A stretch of DNA of 64,000 nt, from NCBI RefSeq assembly GCF_017876095.1, contig NZ_JAGINM010000024.1:36865-100864 (forward strand), given 5' to 3'. The position numbers were made by a program, and so were the translations under genes. Under the pieces are notes generated by a model that did not search any database, was not told the origin of the DNA, and worked only from the letters and a program-made list of their open reading frames with translations. Below are positions 26,028 through 35,014 of this stretch, piece by piece. Position 1 is the stretch's first letter; every line of letters begins with the position of its first letter. The stretch comes from Azospirillum agricola. Its GTDB lineage: Bacteria; Pseudomonadota; Alphaproteobacteria; Azospirillales; Azospirillaceae.

Positions 26028-27524
26028 TTAGGCCGCGCCGACCGCCGCCTTGTGCGGGGTGGAGGCGTAGGGCTTCTCGATGCGGACATCACCCTTCGCC
26101 GTGCGCCACAGGTTGTAGACCATGATCAGGGCGCCGGCGACGAACAGGACACCGCCCATCGCGCGGATCACGTAGAACGGATGCATGGCCGCGACGGTCT
26201 CGACGAAGGAGTACTGGAGGAAGCCCAGGTTGTCGTAGGCGCGCCACATCAGGCCCTGCATGATGCCCGACACCCACATGGCGGTGATGTACAGCACGAT
26301 GCCGATGGTGGCGGTCCAGAAATGGTAGCTGACCAGACGCAGGCTGTAGAGCTGCGAGCGCTTCCACAGGACCGGAACCAGGAAGTAGATGGCGCCGAAG
26401 GAGATGAAGGCGACCCAGCCGAGCGCGCCGGAGTGCACGTGGCCGACCGTCCAGTCGGTGTAGTGCGACAGGGCGTTGACCGGCTTCACCGACATCAGCG
26501 GGCCCTCGAAGGTCGACATGCCGTAGAAGGCCACCGACGTGACGAGGAAACGCAGGACCGGGTCGGTGCGCAGCTTATCCCAGGCGCCCGACAGGGTCAT
26601 GATGCCGTTGATCATGCCACCCCAGGACGGCATCCACAGCATGACCGAGAAGGTCATGCCCAGCGTCTGCGCCCAGTCCGGCAGCGAGGTGTAGTGCAGG
26701 TGGTGCGGGCCGGCCCAGATGTAGAGGAAGATCAGGGTCCAGAAGTGCACGATCGACAGGCGGTACGAGTAGACCGGACGCTCGGCGCGCTTCGGGACGA
26801 AGTAGTACATGATCCCGAGGAAGCCGGCGGTCAGGAAGAAGCCGACGGCGTTGTGGCCGTACCACCACTGGACCATGGCGCTCTGGACGCCCGAGACGAA
26901 CGGGTAGGACTTCATGCCCGTCAGCGACACCGGCACGTTGACGTTGTTGCCGATGTGCAGGACCGCGACGGTCAGGATGAAGGCCAGGAAGAACCAGTTC
27001 GCCACGTAGATGTGCGACTCGCGCCGCGTCATCACCGTGCCGACGAACTGGATGGCGTAGAGCACCCAGATGACCGTCAGGTAGAGGTCGAGGATCCACT
27101 CCGGCTCGGCGTATTCCTTGCCCTGGGTGTAGCCCAGGACGTAGCTCAGCGCCGCGAGCACGATGAAGACGTTGTAGTTCCAGAAGATGAACTTGGCCAG
27201 CCCTTCGCCCCCGAAGAGGAACTGGCGGCAGGTGCGCTGCACCGAATAGAGCGAGGTGGCGAACAGAACGTTGCCGCCGAACGCGAAGATCACGGCCGAG
27301 GTGTGGACCGGCCGCAGGCGGCCGAAGCTGGTCCACTCCAGCCCGAGATTAAGTGCCGGAAACGCGAGCTGAAGCGCGATGAAGGTGCCGGCCAGGAAGC
27401 CGACCACGCCCCAGAACGTCGCAGCGATCACGAAGAGTCGGATGGCGTCCTCGTGGTAACGCACGTCTTCCGACACCCGCTGGCTGCCCAGGGTGGCCCC
27501 TGAAGTCAGAGTCGCTGATGTCAT
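26028..27524 (-). CDS. ccoN: cbb3-type cytochrome c oxidase subunit I CcoN (FixN)
   Basis: 498 aa, twelve membrane segments, the haem-copper catalytic subunit that reduces O2 with high affinity. His-rich helices such as WWYGHNAVGFFLTAG, GPHHLHYTSLPDW and HYTDWTVGHVHSGALGW supply haem b, haem b3 and CuB ligands; the cbb3-type active-site Tyr is in the GHNAVGF helix. Start ATG 27524 has GGGAGAG upstream; the longer frame to 27581 lacks support. Leads ccoNOQP from the FNR-type promoter at 27662-27710. Confidence 0.97.
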   Translation of the reverse strand: MTSATLTSGATLGSQRVSEDVRYHEDAIRLFVIAATFWGVVGFLAGTFIALQLAFPALNLGLEWTSFGRLRPVHTSAVIFAFGGNVLFATSLYSVQRTCRQFLFGGEGLAKFIFWNYNVFIVLAALSYVLGYTQGKEYAEPEWILDLYLTVIWVLYAIQFVGTVMTRRESHIYVANWFFLAFILTVAVLHIGNNVNVPVSLTGMKSYPFVSGVQSAMVQWWYGHNAVGFFLTAGFLGIMYYFVPKRAERPVYSYRLSIVHFWTLIFLYIWAGPHHLHYTSLPDWAQTLGMTFSVMLWMPSWGGMINGIMTLSGAWDKLRTDPVLRFLVTSVAFYGMSTFEGPLMSVKPVNALSHYTDWTVGHVHSGALGWVAFISFGAIYFLVPVLWKRSQLYSLRLVSYHFWTATIGIVLYITAMWVSGIMQGLMWRAYDNLGFLQYSFVETVAAMHPFYVIRAMGGVLFVAGALIMVYNLWRTAKGDVRIEKPYASTPHKAAVGAA

Positions 27525-27661
27525 ACAATCTCTCCCGTTTGCCCCGGGCGGCCGGAAACCGCGCCTTCTGGGTTGCACCACCGCTGGGTACGTACTGTTA
27601 AGGAGGGGGGCAGGTTACGCAGGCGTGCGCGTAGACCGACGCCGAGCGCGCCTGCCTCCAA

Positions 27662-27710
27662 TATTCCCACTATGTGTAGGGGTGGCCGCAGCAACATTGA
27701 TCCATGTCAA
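27662..27710 (-). promoter_or_regulatory. FNR/FixK-type promoter of ccoNOQP
   Basis: On the minus strand TTGAC-ATGG-ATCAA (complement of 27697-27710) is a near-consensus FNR/FixK box. CATAGT (complement of 27669-27674) forms the -10, putting the box at about -41.5 from a start near 27662. The leader before ccoN is about 138 nt. The same box might also serve the divergent gene at 27769. Confidence 0.8.
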
Positions 27711-27768
27711 CGACCCTTCCGCCCGGCGGCTGCCATCGTTCAGTGTCCTTGCAATCGGCCGGACGGAA

Positions 27769-28353
27769 ATGGACGACAGTTTCATCGCGAAACCCCTTGG
27801 TCGACGTCAGATTGACCAGGCTTACCCGCTGGTCTGCGTGATCGCCCCCGGTCTCGCCGTGGAGCAATGGCGCGCATTTGCCGCAGCGGTCCTGGACGCC
27901 AATGGCCTGACCAATGGGGGAACCAATGGCGGGACCAACGACGCTGCGGGCGGCAGCCCCGTGTCGCGGACCGGCATCATGACGGTCCAGAACGCGCACG
28001 GCTACCTCCACGGGCTGTTCTCATACGCCATCGACGACGACCTCCGCCACGGTCGCGTTATGTCGGTCGAGAACTTTGTCGTGCTCGATCTGTTCGACGT
28101 CGCCGGGGTGGCCGCCACCCTGCTGCGGGCGATGGACGGCCTGGCGCGCGGGCTGGGCTGCACCGCCATCCACACCACGCTCCCCGAGCGTTATTCATCA
28201 GCTGGCACAACGAACAATCCGATCACGCAGAGCTTCATCGTCCAGGGACACCGGCACGAGACCATCCGGCTGTGCAAGGCGGTCGACGGCGTGAACGACA
28301 ACCGCGTCGCGGCGGCCGGGCTGCGCGACGCCGAACGAACGGGCGCCGAATGA
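27769..28353 (+). CDS. GNAT-fold acyltransferase-like protein
   Basis: 194 aa, cytoplasmic, not recognised to the level of a named enzyme. The pattern IAKPLGRRQIDQAYPLVCVI ... GIMTVQNAHGYLHGLFSYAID ... VENFVVLDLFDVAGVAATLL suggests a GNAT beta-sheet core with a degenerate acetyl-CoA loop. A Gly-Asn-Thr stretch (GLTNGGTNGGTND, about residues 47-59) looks like a small repeat expansion. It is divergent from ccoN with the FNR box between, so low-oxygen control is possible. ATG 27769 is preceded by GGACGGAA. Confidence 0.6.
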   Translation: MDDSFIAKPLGRRQIDQAYPLVCVIAPGLAVEQWRAFAAAVLDANGLTNGGTNGGTNDAAGGSPVSRTGIMTVQNAHGYLHGLFSYAIDDDLRHGRVMSVENFVVLDLFDVAGVAATLLRAMDGLARGLGCTAIHTTLPERYSSAGTTNNPITQSFIVQGHRHETIRLCKAVDGVNDNRVAAAGLRDAERTGAE

Positions 28354-28441
28354 ACGGGCGCCGGACCTGCGGGCGCCCGCACCCCGCCGGTGGCGCGCAG
28401 AACCGTTGCGCGGCGCCGATTTGCCGCTAGGATGCGGCGCC

Positions 28442-29650
28442 ATGACCGACACCGTCTCCAAGCCCGTCAAATACCCGACGATCCATCTTCAGGCCAGCCG
28501 CCAGCGGCGCGTCCTGCAAGGCCACCCCTGGGTCTATTCCAACGAGGTCCAGATGGACACCGCCGCCAAGGCGGTGCCTCCGGGCAGCCCGGTGCGGCTG
28601 GTGGACGCCGGCGGCACGCCGCTGGGGATCGCCACCTTCAACCCGCACACGCTGATCGCCGCGCGCATGCTGTCGAACGACCCGGCGACGGTGGTCGATC
28701 ACAACTTTGTCACGGGGCGGCTGAAGCGCGCGGTCGAACTGCGCGACCGGCTGTTCGACCGGCCCTACTACCGGGTCGTCCACGCCGAGGCCGACGGGCT
28801 GCCGGGGCTGATCGTCGACCGCTTCGGCGACGTGGTGACGGTGCAGGCCAACTCGGTCTTCATGGATCTGCGGATCGACGCCATCCTCGCCGCCATCGAC
28901 GAGGTGCTGGCCCCGCGCGCGGTGATCCTGCGCAACGACAGCACCCAGCGCGCGCTGGAGGGGCTGCCGGAGGAGACCCGGCTGGTCAAGGGCGTGATCG
29001 ACGGCCCGATCCGGCTGGAGGAGAACGGCGCGGTCTTCTTCGCCAACCCGCTCGACGGCCAGAAGACCGGCTGGTTCTACGACCAGCGCGACAACCGCGC
29101 CTTCATCGCCGCGCTGGCGAAGGGCGGCCGGGCCATCGACTTCTTCAGCTACAACGGCGGCTTCGGCATCCAGTGCGCGGTGGCCGGGGCGACGTCGGTG
29201 GTGTCGGTCGACCGCTCGGCGCTGGCGCTGGAGAACGCGGCCCGCGCCGCCGAGGCCAACGGCGTCGCCGACCGCTTCGAGGCGCGCCGCGCCGACGCCT
29301 TCCACGAGATGGAGCGGCTGGGTGCCGCCGGCGAGACCTTCCAGGTGGTGGTCGCCGACCCGCCGGCCTTCGTGAAGGCCAAGAAGGATCTGGCGGTCGG
29401 CTGCCGCGCCTACCGCAAGATGGCCAAGCTGGCCGCGCGCATCACGGCGCCGGGCGGCTATCTGCTGTGCGGGTCGTGCAGCCACAACGTCGATCCGCCG
29501 ACCTTCGCGGAGCAGGTGGCGCGCGGGCTGACCGACGCCGGGCGGACCGGCCGCATCCTGCGCAGCGCCGGGGCCGGGCCGGACCATCCGGTGCACCCGA
29601 ACCTGCCGGAATCGGCCTACCTCAAGGCCATCGTCCTGCAACTGGACTGA
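28442..29650 (+). CDS. SAM-dependent 23S rRNA methyltransferase (RlmI-like)
   Basis: 402 aa. An N-terminal PUA domain (about residues 10-95; RRVLQGHPWVYSNEV) is followed by a class I methyltransferase domain. Motifs: DFFSYNGGFGIQCA (SAM site, about 235-248), VVADPPAFVKAKK (catalytic NPP-like DPP) and LLCGSCSHNV. RlmI methylates C1962 of E. coli 23S rRNA; exact target here is inferred. Start ATG 28442 has AGGATG upstream. Single gene unit, convergent with the next methyltransferase. Confidence 0.85.
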   Translation: MTDTVSKPVKYPTIHLQASRQRRVLQGHPWVYSNEVQMDTAAKAVPPGSPVRLVDAGGTPLGIATFNPHTLIAARMLSNDPATVVDHNFVTGRLKRAVELRDRLFDRPYYRVVHAEADGLPGLIVDRFGDVVTVQANSVFMDLRIDAILAAIDEVLAPRAVILRNDSTQRALEGLPEETRLVKGVIDGPIRLEENGAVFFANPLDGQKTGWFYDQRDNRAFIAALAKGGRAIDFFSYNGGFGIQCAVAGATSVVSVDRSALALENAARAAEANGVADRFEARRADAFHEMERLGAAGETFQVVVADPPAFVKAKKDLAVGCRAYRKMAKLAARITAPGGYLLCGSCSHNVDPPTFAEQVARGLTDAGRTGRILRSAGAGPDHPVHPNLPESAYLKAIVLQLD

Positions 29651-29704
29651 GCCAGCCCCCTCCCCCGCCCGGCGGGGGAGGATTGGGGGGCACGGGGCTC
29701 GCGC

Positions 29705-31051
29705 CTACCCCCGCTCGAACACGCCGACCAGCTCCACATGGGCGGACCACAGGAACTGGTCCACCGGGTGGACCCGCGCCAGCCGGTAGCCGCCGTCCAC
29801 CAGGATCCGCGCGTCCCGCGCGAAGGTCGCCGGGTTGCAGGACACGCCGACCACCAGCGGCACCTTGCTCGCCGCCAGCGCCCCGGCCTGCGCCGAGGCC
29901 CCCGCGCGCGGCGGGTCGAACACCACGGCGTCGAAACGGTTCAGTTCCTTCGCGGTCAGCGGCTGCTCGAACAGGTCGCGCCGCTCCGCCGTCAGGCGCA
30001 GCCCCTGCACCGCCCGGCCGACCGCCGCCACCGCCGCCGCGTCGCCCTCCACCGCATGGACCGCCGCCTTCCGCGCCAGCGGGAAGGAGAAGGTGCCCAG
30101 TCCGGCGAACAGATCCGCGATCCGCGCCGCGTCGCCCACCGCCCCGACGACCGCTTCGACCAGCGCCGCCTCGCCCTCGGCGCTCGCCTGGAGGAAGGCG
30201 CCGGGCGGTGGCACGATGGGAACGCCGGCGAAACGCACGGCCGCCGGACGCCGGTTCGCCACCGGTTCCGACGCTCCGCGCTCGTCGGCCTGCCAGGCGA
30301 TGCGGGCGACCGCTTCGGGTTCGAAGGCCACCAGCCTTTCCCGCGCGGCGCGGCCGAGGTCGCGCGGGCCGACCAGCAGCAGGTCGACGCCGCCCTCAAG
30401 GTCGGCCGCCACGACGTCGCACTCCCCACCCTCGGGCAGCACGTCCGCCAGCAGGGCGCGCAGCGGCCCGACGAGCGCAAGCAGGCGCGGCGCCAGCACC
30501 GGGCATTCCTCCAGATCGGCCAGCCGGTGGCTCTGCCGCTCGTTGAAGCCGAACCACACGCGCTTGCCGCGCTTCAGCGCCGCGAAGCGGGCACGGCGGC
30601 GGGCGGCGGGCGGAGTCCGCGACAGCGGCACCAGCGGCGTGCCGCCCAGCCCGACCCGCGCCAGCGCGCCTTGCACCAGCGCGACGTTCCAGGCGGCGTA
30701 CGCGCCGTCGTCCATATGCTGGAGCGTGCAGCCGCCGCAGCGCCCGAAATGGCGGCAGGCCGGATCGCCGCGGCCGGGTCCGGCCTCCAGCAGTTCCACC
30801 AGCTCGGCGCGCACGCCCTCCCCTTTTCCGGCCCCTTTTCCGGCCCCCTGCCCGGCGGGATCGGCGACGCGCACGCGCACCCGGTCGCCGGGCACGGTCA
30901 GCGGCACGAACAGCCGCGTCCCTTCCAATGGTCCGTCCGCCGACGCGATGCCGTCGCCCCGCGCGCCGACCTCCGCGATGGTGACGTCGAGGACGCGCGG
31001 CTCGGCGCGCGTCGCGGGGGCCGGGCGCCGTTTGGGGGCGGGACGCTTCAT
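29705..31051 (-). CDS. TrmA/RumA-family RNA (uracil-5-)-methyltransferase with TRAM domain
   Basis: 448 aa. N-terminal TRAM domain (about residues 20-85; VTIAEVGARGDGIA), a [4Fe-4S]-type Cys set (CRHFGRCGGCTLQHM, about 98-112, plus the Cys of EECPVLAP), then the methyltransferase core with DLFAGLGTFSFPLA, FDPPRAGASAQ and the catalytic Cys in VGVSCNPATFARD. The family methylates U747/U1939 of 23S rRNA or U54 of tRNA; the target base cannot be fixed. It ends only 54 bp from the convergent RlmI-like gene. Confidence 0.88.
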   Translation of the reverse strand: MKRPAPKRRPAPATRAEPRVLDVTIAEVGARGDGIASADGPLEGTRLFVPLTVPGDRVRVRVADPAGQGAGKGAGKGEGVRAELVELLEAGPGRGDPACRHFGRCGGCTLQHMDDGAYAAWNVALVQGALARVGLGGTPLVPLSRTPPAARRRARFAALKRGKRVWFGFNERQSHRLADLEECPVLAPRLLALVGPLRALLADVLPEGGECDVVAADLEGGVDLLLVGPRDLGRAARERLVAFEPEAVARIAWQADERGASEPVANRRPAAVRFAGVPIVPPPGAFLQASAEGEAALVEAVVGAVGDAARIADLFAGLGTFSFPLARKAAVHAVEGDAAAVAAVGRAVQGLRLTAERRDLFEQPLTAKELNRFDAVVFDPPRAGASAQAGALAASKVPLVVGVSCNPATFARDARILVDGGYRLARVHPVDQFLWSAHVELVGVFERG

Positions 31052-31096
31052 GGGACAGGACCTGGAATCAGAAGAAGAGGGACCGACCGGCCCCCT

Positions 31097-31519
31097 TTAC
31101 GCCCTCGCCAGCGCCGCGCGCAACGATTCCGGAATCGGGGTCGGCCGGTGGGCCGCCTTGTCGACGGTGACGCAGACCGCCTCCTGGGTCGCGATGCAGC
31201 GGTCGCCGAGGAAGATGCCGGCCCCGATGGTCAGCGAGCTGTTGCCCACCCGCAAGGACCGGACGCCGACCCGGATGCTGTTGGGGAAGAGCAGCTCCGC
31301 CTTGTACTCGATCACGCTGCGGGCCAGCACGACCGTCCAGTCGTTCCCCTCGCGGAAGCCGCCGCCCTCGATCACCATCGCGATGCGGGCCTGCTCGAAA
31401 TAGACCCCGATCGCGTTGTTGTTGACGTGGCCGAGCGCGTCCAGATCGCTGAAGCGCACGCGCTCCTCCCACCAGAAGCGGTAGGGCTCGGGCCGGGTCA
31501 GGTCGGGAAGCTCGCTCAT
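31097..31519 (-). CDS. acyl-CoA thioesterase (4HBT hotdog family, YbgC-like)
   Basis: 140 aa single hotdog domain. RFSDLDALGHVNNNAIGVYFEQAR (shown in part: VRFSDLDALGHVNNNA) holds the catalytic Asp and the family signature. It hydrolyses acyl-CoA thioesters in the cytoplasm; chain preference unknown. ATG 31519 is chosen over GTG 31528. It lies 45 bp upstream of the RNA methyltransferase on the same strand, so co-transcription is possible. Confidence 0.85.
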   Translation of the reverse strand: MSELPDLTRPEPYRFWWEERVRFSDLDALGHVNNNAIGVYFEQARIAMVIEGGGFREGNDWTVVLARSVIEYKAELLFPNSIRVGVRSLRVGNSSLTIGAGIFLGDRCIATQEAVCVTVDKAAHRPTPIPESLRAALARA

Positions 31520-31704
31520 GTCCGTCACATGCCGTTAAGGTCAATCGGGGGACTGTGACCGAGCGGGCCGGGCCTTGCAAGGGGCTGCGCAAGGGGGCCG
31601 CGCAAGGCCCCCCTGTATTTGCGCCCGCGCCCGCGAATTCCCGCGCCAAGCCGCGCGGGGGCGTGTTATTGGAGTCCGACCAACCCTTCGCAACGGACCG
31701 CAAG

Positions 31705-31947
31705 ATGAGCAAGGACACCAACCAGACGGCCGAAGCGCTGTTCGAAAAGGCGCTGTCGATCGCCGAGAAGCATCTGGACGAGGCGATCAAGGAAGGCGGC
31801 CCGCTCGGCCCCTACATCGCCGTCGCCATGATCGAGGCCGCCGTCAACGCCGCCGTCGACGAGACGAGCCACCAGGACGTCATCGACATGCTGCGCGACC
31901 TCGCCTCGCAGATCGAGTCGGACGCCGACGAGGCCGACGAGGACTAA
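31705..31947 (+). CDS. 80-aa acidic conserved-looking hypothetical protein
   Basis: A small cytoplasmic protein rich in Glu, Asp and Ala, with no named domain that I recognise. The sequence is helical (AEALFEKALSIAEKHLDEAI) and ends in an Asp/Glu run (DADEADED). The frame is open upstream to 31555, but ATG 31705 begins the typical low-entropy-free part. No neighbour on the same strand. Confidence 0.6.
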   Translation: MSKDTNQTAEALFEKALSIAEKHLDEAIKEGGPLGPYIAVAMIEAAVNAAVDETSHQDVIDMLRDLASQIESDADEADED

Positions 31948-31989
31948 CCTCCGCGTCGCTCAAGCGGCCATCGCTCGGGCGGCCATCGC

Positions 31990-32811
31990 TCAGGCGGCCA
32001 GGCTTGCGGACCCTGCCTGCCGGCGCGCCTCGCGCCGGCGCAGGATCTCGTAGGCGACCGCCCCCAGGATGGTCAGTCCGATCAGGATCAGCGACAGCGC
32101 GTTGACCGCGGGCGTCAGGCCGGTGCGCACCTTGGACGCGATGTAGACCGTCAGCGTGGTGTCCAGCCCGCGCACGAACAGCGTCGTGTTGTAGTTCTCG
32201 AAGCTCTGGAGGAAGGCCAGCAGGGCCGCCGACAGGATCGCCGGGGTCAGGTAGGGCAGCGTGATGCGCCGGAACACCTGCCCGTGCGTGGCGCCGAGGT
32301 CGAGCGCCGCCTCCTCCAGCGCCGTGTCGAACCGTTGCAGCCGCGCCGAGAACAGCAGCATCGCGTAGGCGGCGATGTAGCTGGACTGCGCGACGACGGT
32401 CAGGAAGATTCCCCCCGTCACCCCGAACCACTCCCGCCAGAACACCAGCGTCGAGATGCCGACGATCACCCCCGGCGTCAGCAGCGGCGACACCATCACG
32501 GCGTAGAGGAAGGTCTTCGAGCGGCTGTGCAGCCGGTCGAGCAGCAGCGCCGCCGCCAGCCCCAGCGGCACCGCCAGCGCGATGACCCCCGCCCCGACGA
32601 TCAGGCTGGTGCCCAGCGCCGACCACATCCGCTGGTCCGCCCACAGGGCCGAGAACCAGGAGAGGGTGAAGCCCAGCCAGGGGGTCACGGTCGGGAAACG
32701 GCTGGTGTTGAAGGTCGCCGCCGCCATCACCGCCAGCGGCAGGAACAGGTAGCCGAAGAAGACCACGAGGTAGAAGCCGGTCAGGATGCGGCGGAAACGG
32801 TCGGCGCTCAT
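31990..32811 (-). CDS. potC: ABC transporter permease, PotC-like
   Basis: 273 aa inner-membrane permease with six hydrophobic segments and the binding-protein-dependent transport EAA loop (EEAALDLGATHGQVFRRITLP, shown in part as EEAALDLGATHGQVF, about residues 167-182). Of the spermidine/putrescine type. It follows potB by 63 bp; the spacer is made of tandem repeats derived from the potB 3' end (32822-32900). GAGGGG is a ribosome site for ATG 32811. Confidence 0.88.
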   Translation of the reverse strand: MSADRFRRILTGFYLVVFFGYLFLPLAVMAAATFNTSRFPTVTPWLGFTLSWFSALWADQRMWSALGTSLIVGAGVIALAVPLGLAAALLLDRLHSRSKTFLYAVMVSPLLTPGVIVGISTLVFWREWFGVTGGIFLTVVAQSSYIAAYAMLLFSARLQRFDTALEEAALDLGATHGQVFRRITLPYLTPAILSAALLAFLQSFENYNTTLFVRGLDTTLTVYIASKVRTGLTPAVNALSLILIGLTILGAVAYEILRRREARRQAGSASLAA

Positions 32812-32821
32812 CGGCGGCCCC

Positions 32822-32900
32822 TCACTTGGCGATGTCGGCGGGGCCGATCACGTGGCGATGTCTGCGGGGCCGGATCATTTGGCGATGTCGGCCAAGCCGA
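32822..32900. repeat. three tandem 26-27 bp copies over the 3' end of potB
   Basis: Copies at 32822-32847, 32848-32874 and 32875-32900 share a TGGCGATGTC core and each begin with TCA, the complement of the potB stop. The third copy is the coding one; the other two are a spacer between potB and potC. Confidence 0.8.
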
Positions 32901-33759
32901 CGCGGAACAGCCGCAGCGCCGCCAGGATGAAGCCGATGCACAGGACCAGCAGGATGAAGGCGTAGGCCGCCCCCTGGTTCCAGTTCCCGCCCTCGAAGAA
33001 CCAGTTGTAGATGACCTCGGTGAACCAGCGGCTCTGCGGCCCGCCGAGCAGCGCCGGCACGGCGTAGCTGCCGGCGGCCAGCATGAAGGTCATGATGCAG
33101 CCGACCGCGATGCCCGGCTTGGCGTGGGGCAGCACCACCCGCCAATGGATGCGCAGCCAGCCGGCGCCGAGATCGCGCGCCGCCTCGATCTGGTTGCGGT
33201 CGAGCGATTCGATGGCGTTGTAGAGCGGGAACACCATGAACAGGATGTAGACGTAGACCATGCCGAGGATCACCCCGGCGTCGCCGCCGAGGAAGCGCTG
33301 CGGCTGGTCGATGATCCCCAGCCCCAGCAGCAGGGCGTTCAGCGGCCCGTTGAAGGCGAGGATGATGTACCAGGCGAAGGTGCGCAGCAGCTCGTTGATC
33401 CAGAAGGGCACCACCAGCATCAGCAGCAGCAGCGGCAGCCGCCGCCTCGGCGCCACCTGCGCCAGATAGAAGGCGACCGGGTAGCAGACCGCCAGCGTCA
33501 CGGCGGTGACCAGCGCGCTGGCCCAGATCGTCTTCAGGAAGATCGCCAGATGGATCTGGTTGGTCCACAGCGTCGTGTAGTTGCGGAGCGTGTAGACGTC
33601 CTCCGGCCCGCCGAGCCTGGACGGCGGCAGCGACGGCCGGAAGGAGAAATCGACCATCATCAGCTGCGGCAGCACGACCAGCAGCGCCAGCCACAGCGCC
33701 ACCGCCAGCAGGATCACGCCGGTCAGGACCGGGCCGTAGCGGCGAAGAACCTCCGTCAT
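32875..33759 (-). CDS. potB: ABC transporter permease, PotB-like
   Basis: 294 aa, six predicted membrane segments, EAA loop at about residues 192-212 (EAARDLGAGWLRIHWRVVLP). First of the potB-potC pair. Usually potB follows potA directly; here a 2.7-kb copper cassette on the opposite strand separates them, so a separate promoter must drive potBC. Confidence 0.88.
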   Translation of the reverse strand: MTEVLRRYGPVLTGVILLAVALWLALLVVLPQLMMVDFSFRPSLPPSRLGGPEDVYTLRNYTTLWTNQIHLAIFLKTIWASALVTAVTLAVCYPVAFYLAQVAPRRRLPLLLLMLVVPFWINELLRTFAWYIILAFNGPLNALLLGLGIIDQPQRFLGGDAGVILGMVYVYILFMVFPLYNAIESLDRNQIEAARDLGAGWLRIHWRVVLPHAKPGIAVGCIMTFMLAAGSYAVPALLGGPQSRWFTEVIYNWFFEGGNWNQGAAYAFILLVLCIGFILAALRLFRVGLADIAK

Positions 33760-33935
33760 CGGCGACGCGTGCCTCCTGAAGCGGGCTGGATGGGCGGGGG
33801 CGGCCGTGCGGAACGCCCCGCCCGACGCCTATCATGGGGCTTTCGCGCGGCGCAAGCGCGGCCGTGTGACGGTTGCGCGATGCGGCGCGCATTTCGCCCT
33901 TTGCAGGCGAATGGTTGCCCGCCATAGTCACCGGC

Positions 33936-34358
33936 ATGGAAACGCGCGGGTGGACGAAGGGACCGAATCCGGTCGCGGCGCTGGTCGCCGTGGCGGTCCT
34001 GCTCGCCCACGCGCTGGTCATGGGCTGGCATGTGCCGCCGTCGCTGCGGGTGCTCGCCGCGCTCGACGGCGGCCTCCAGGACGTCTTCGCCTCCGGCATC
34101 TGCCACGCCGACAGGGCGGGGCACGACAGGGCGGGGCACGACGCGCCGGACACGCCGTCCTCGCCCTCCGACCATCTCGCCCATTGCCCGATCTGCCTGT
34201 CGGTGGACGGAGGCAAGCTGCTCGGCCCGGTCACCGGACCGGCGGTTCCGCCGCCGGCCCGGACCGGCGTGGCCGCCGCATGGCCTCCCCGGACGCCGCT
34301 CCACCGTCCAGGCACCGCCGCCGGCTTCTCCGCCCGCGCGCCTCCGGCGACGGTCTGA
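33936..34358 (+). CDS. DUF2946-family protein
   Basis: 140 aa. An N-terminal hydrophobic segment (VAALVAVAVLLAHALVMGW) is followed by the DUF2946 pattern: ICHADRAGHDRAGHDAP then HLAHCPICLS, a His/Cys-rich motif. DUF2946 proteins are usually next to copper-handling genes, and the His/Cys motif suggests metal binding. A short in-frame duplication (RAGHDRAGHD) is visible. First gene of a plus-strand cassette with YcnI and CopC-CopD. ATG 33936 is chosen over the longer frame from 33873. Confidence 0.75.
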   Translation: METRGWTKGPNPVAALVAVAVLLAHALVMGWHVPPSLRVLAALDGGLQDVFASGICHADRAGHDRAGHDAPDTPSSPSDHLAHCPICLSVDGGKLLGPVTGPAVPPPARTGVAAAWPPRTPLHRPGTAAGFSARAPPATV

Positions 34359-34406
34359 CTCTCTTCCAATCCCCATCGTCAGACCGTTTTTCCGGAGTTT
34401 CCCGCC

Positions 34407-34928
34407 ATGACCGGCACGACCCGCGCCGCCCTTGCGGCCGCCCTTCTGCTCGCCCTGCCCGCCACCGCCCTCGCCCACGCCACGCTGGAAACCGCGCAGG
34501 CGCCGAGCGGCAGCTATTACAAGGCGGTGATCCGCATCGGCCACGGCTGCGACGGCAGCCCGACCACGACCGTCCGCGTCCGCGTTCCCGAGGGCGTCGT
34601 CGCGGTGAAGCCGATGCCCAAGTCCGGCTGGACCCTGTCCACCGTCGAGGGGACCTACGCCACCCCCTACGAGAACCACGGCCAGACCATCACCAAGGGC
34701 GTGACCGAGGTGGTGTGGACCGGCGGCACCCTGCCCGACGCCTGGTACGACGAGTTCGTCTTCCGGGCCAAGCTGCCGGAGAAGGCCGCCGGCACCGTGC
34801 TGCATTTCCCCATCGTGCAGGAGTGCGAGAAGGGCGTGCACCGCTGGATCGAGATCCCCGAGCCGGGCAGGAGCACCGACGACTACAAGGAGCCGGCACC
34901 GACCGTCACGCTGACGGCCAAGCCGTGA
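34407..34928 (+). CDS. YcnI-family copper-binding protein (DUF1775)
   Basis: 173 aa, secreted. The signal peptide ends ATALA, leaving His as the first mature residue (HATLETAQAPSGSYYKAVIRIGHGC, shown in part as HATLETAQAPSGSYYKAV). YcnI proteins bind Cu(II) through a monohistidine brace involving that N-terminal His and a Trp; a GHGCDGSPT segment and WTGGTLPDAWYDEF are family-typical. It lies 48 bp after the DUF2946 gene. Confidence 0.88.
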   Translation: MTGTTRAALAAALLLALPATALAHATLETAQAPSGSYYKAVIRIGHGCDGSPTTTVRVRVPEGVVAVKPMPKSGWTLSTVEGTYATPYENHGQTITKGVTEVVWTGGTLPDAWYDEFVFRAKLPEKAAGTVLHFPIVQECEKGVHRWIEIPEPGRSTDDYKEPAPTVTLTAKP

Positions 34929-34950
34929 GGGCTCGGCCCCCCATTGCTCT

Positions 34951-34972
34951 CCCTCTCCCCCCGGGGAGAGGG
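34951..34972. repeat. GC-rich hairpin between ycnI and copC-copD
   Basis: CCCTCTCCCC (34951-34960) and GGGGAGAGGG (34963-34972) form a 10-bp inverted repeat with almost no loop. It may damp expression of the next gene or stabilise the ycnI mRNA. Confidence 0.5.
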
Positions 34973-35014
34973 GATCGGGCCGGGTGGAAGGGGAAGGGCA
35001 AGGGCAAGGGCATC

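Noticed and set aside
33806..35014. Upstream part of a 941-codon plus-strand frame
   Set aside because: Only the part from about 35015 shows CopC-CopD homology; the rest overlaps DUF2946 and YcnI genes in another frame.
34984..35014. AAGGGC triplicate as a functional repeat
   Set aside because: A short low-complexity run before the CopC-CopD start; its only likely role is as part of the ribosome site.
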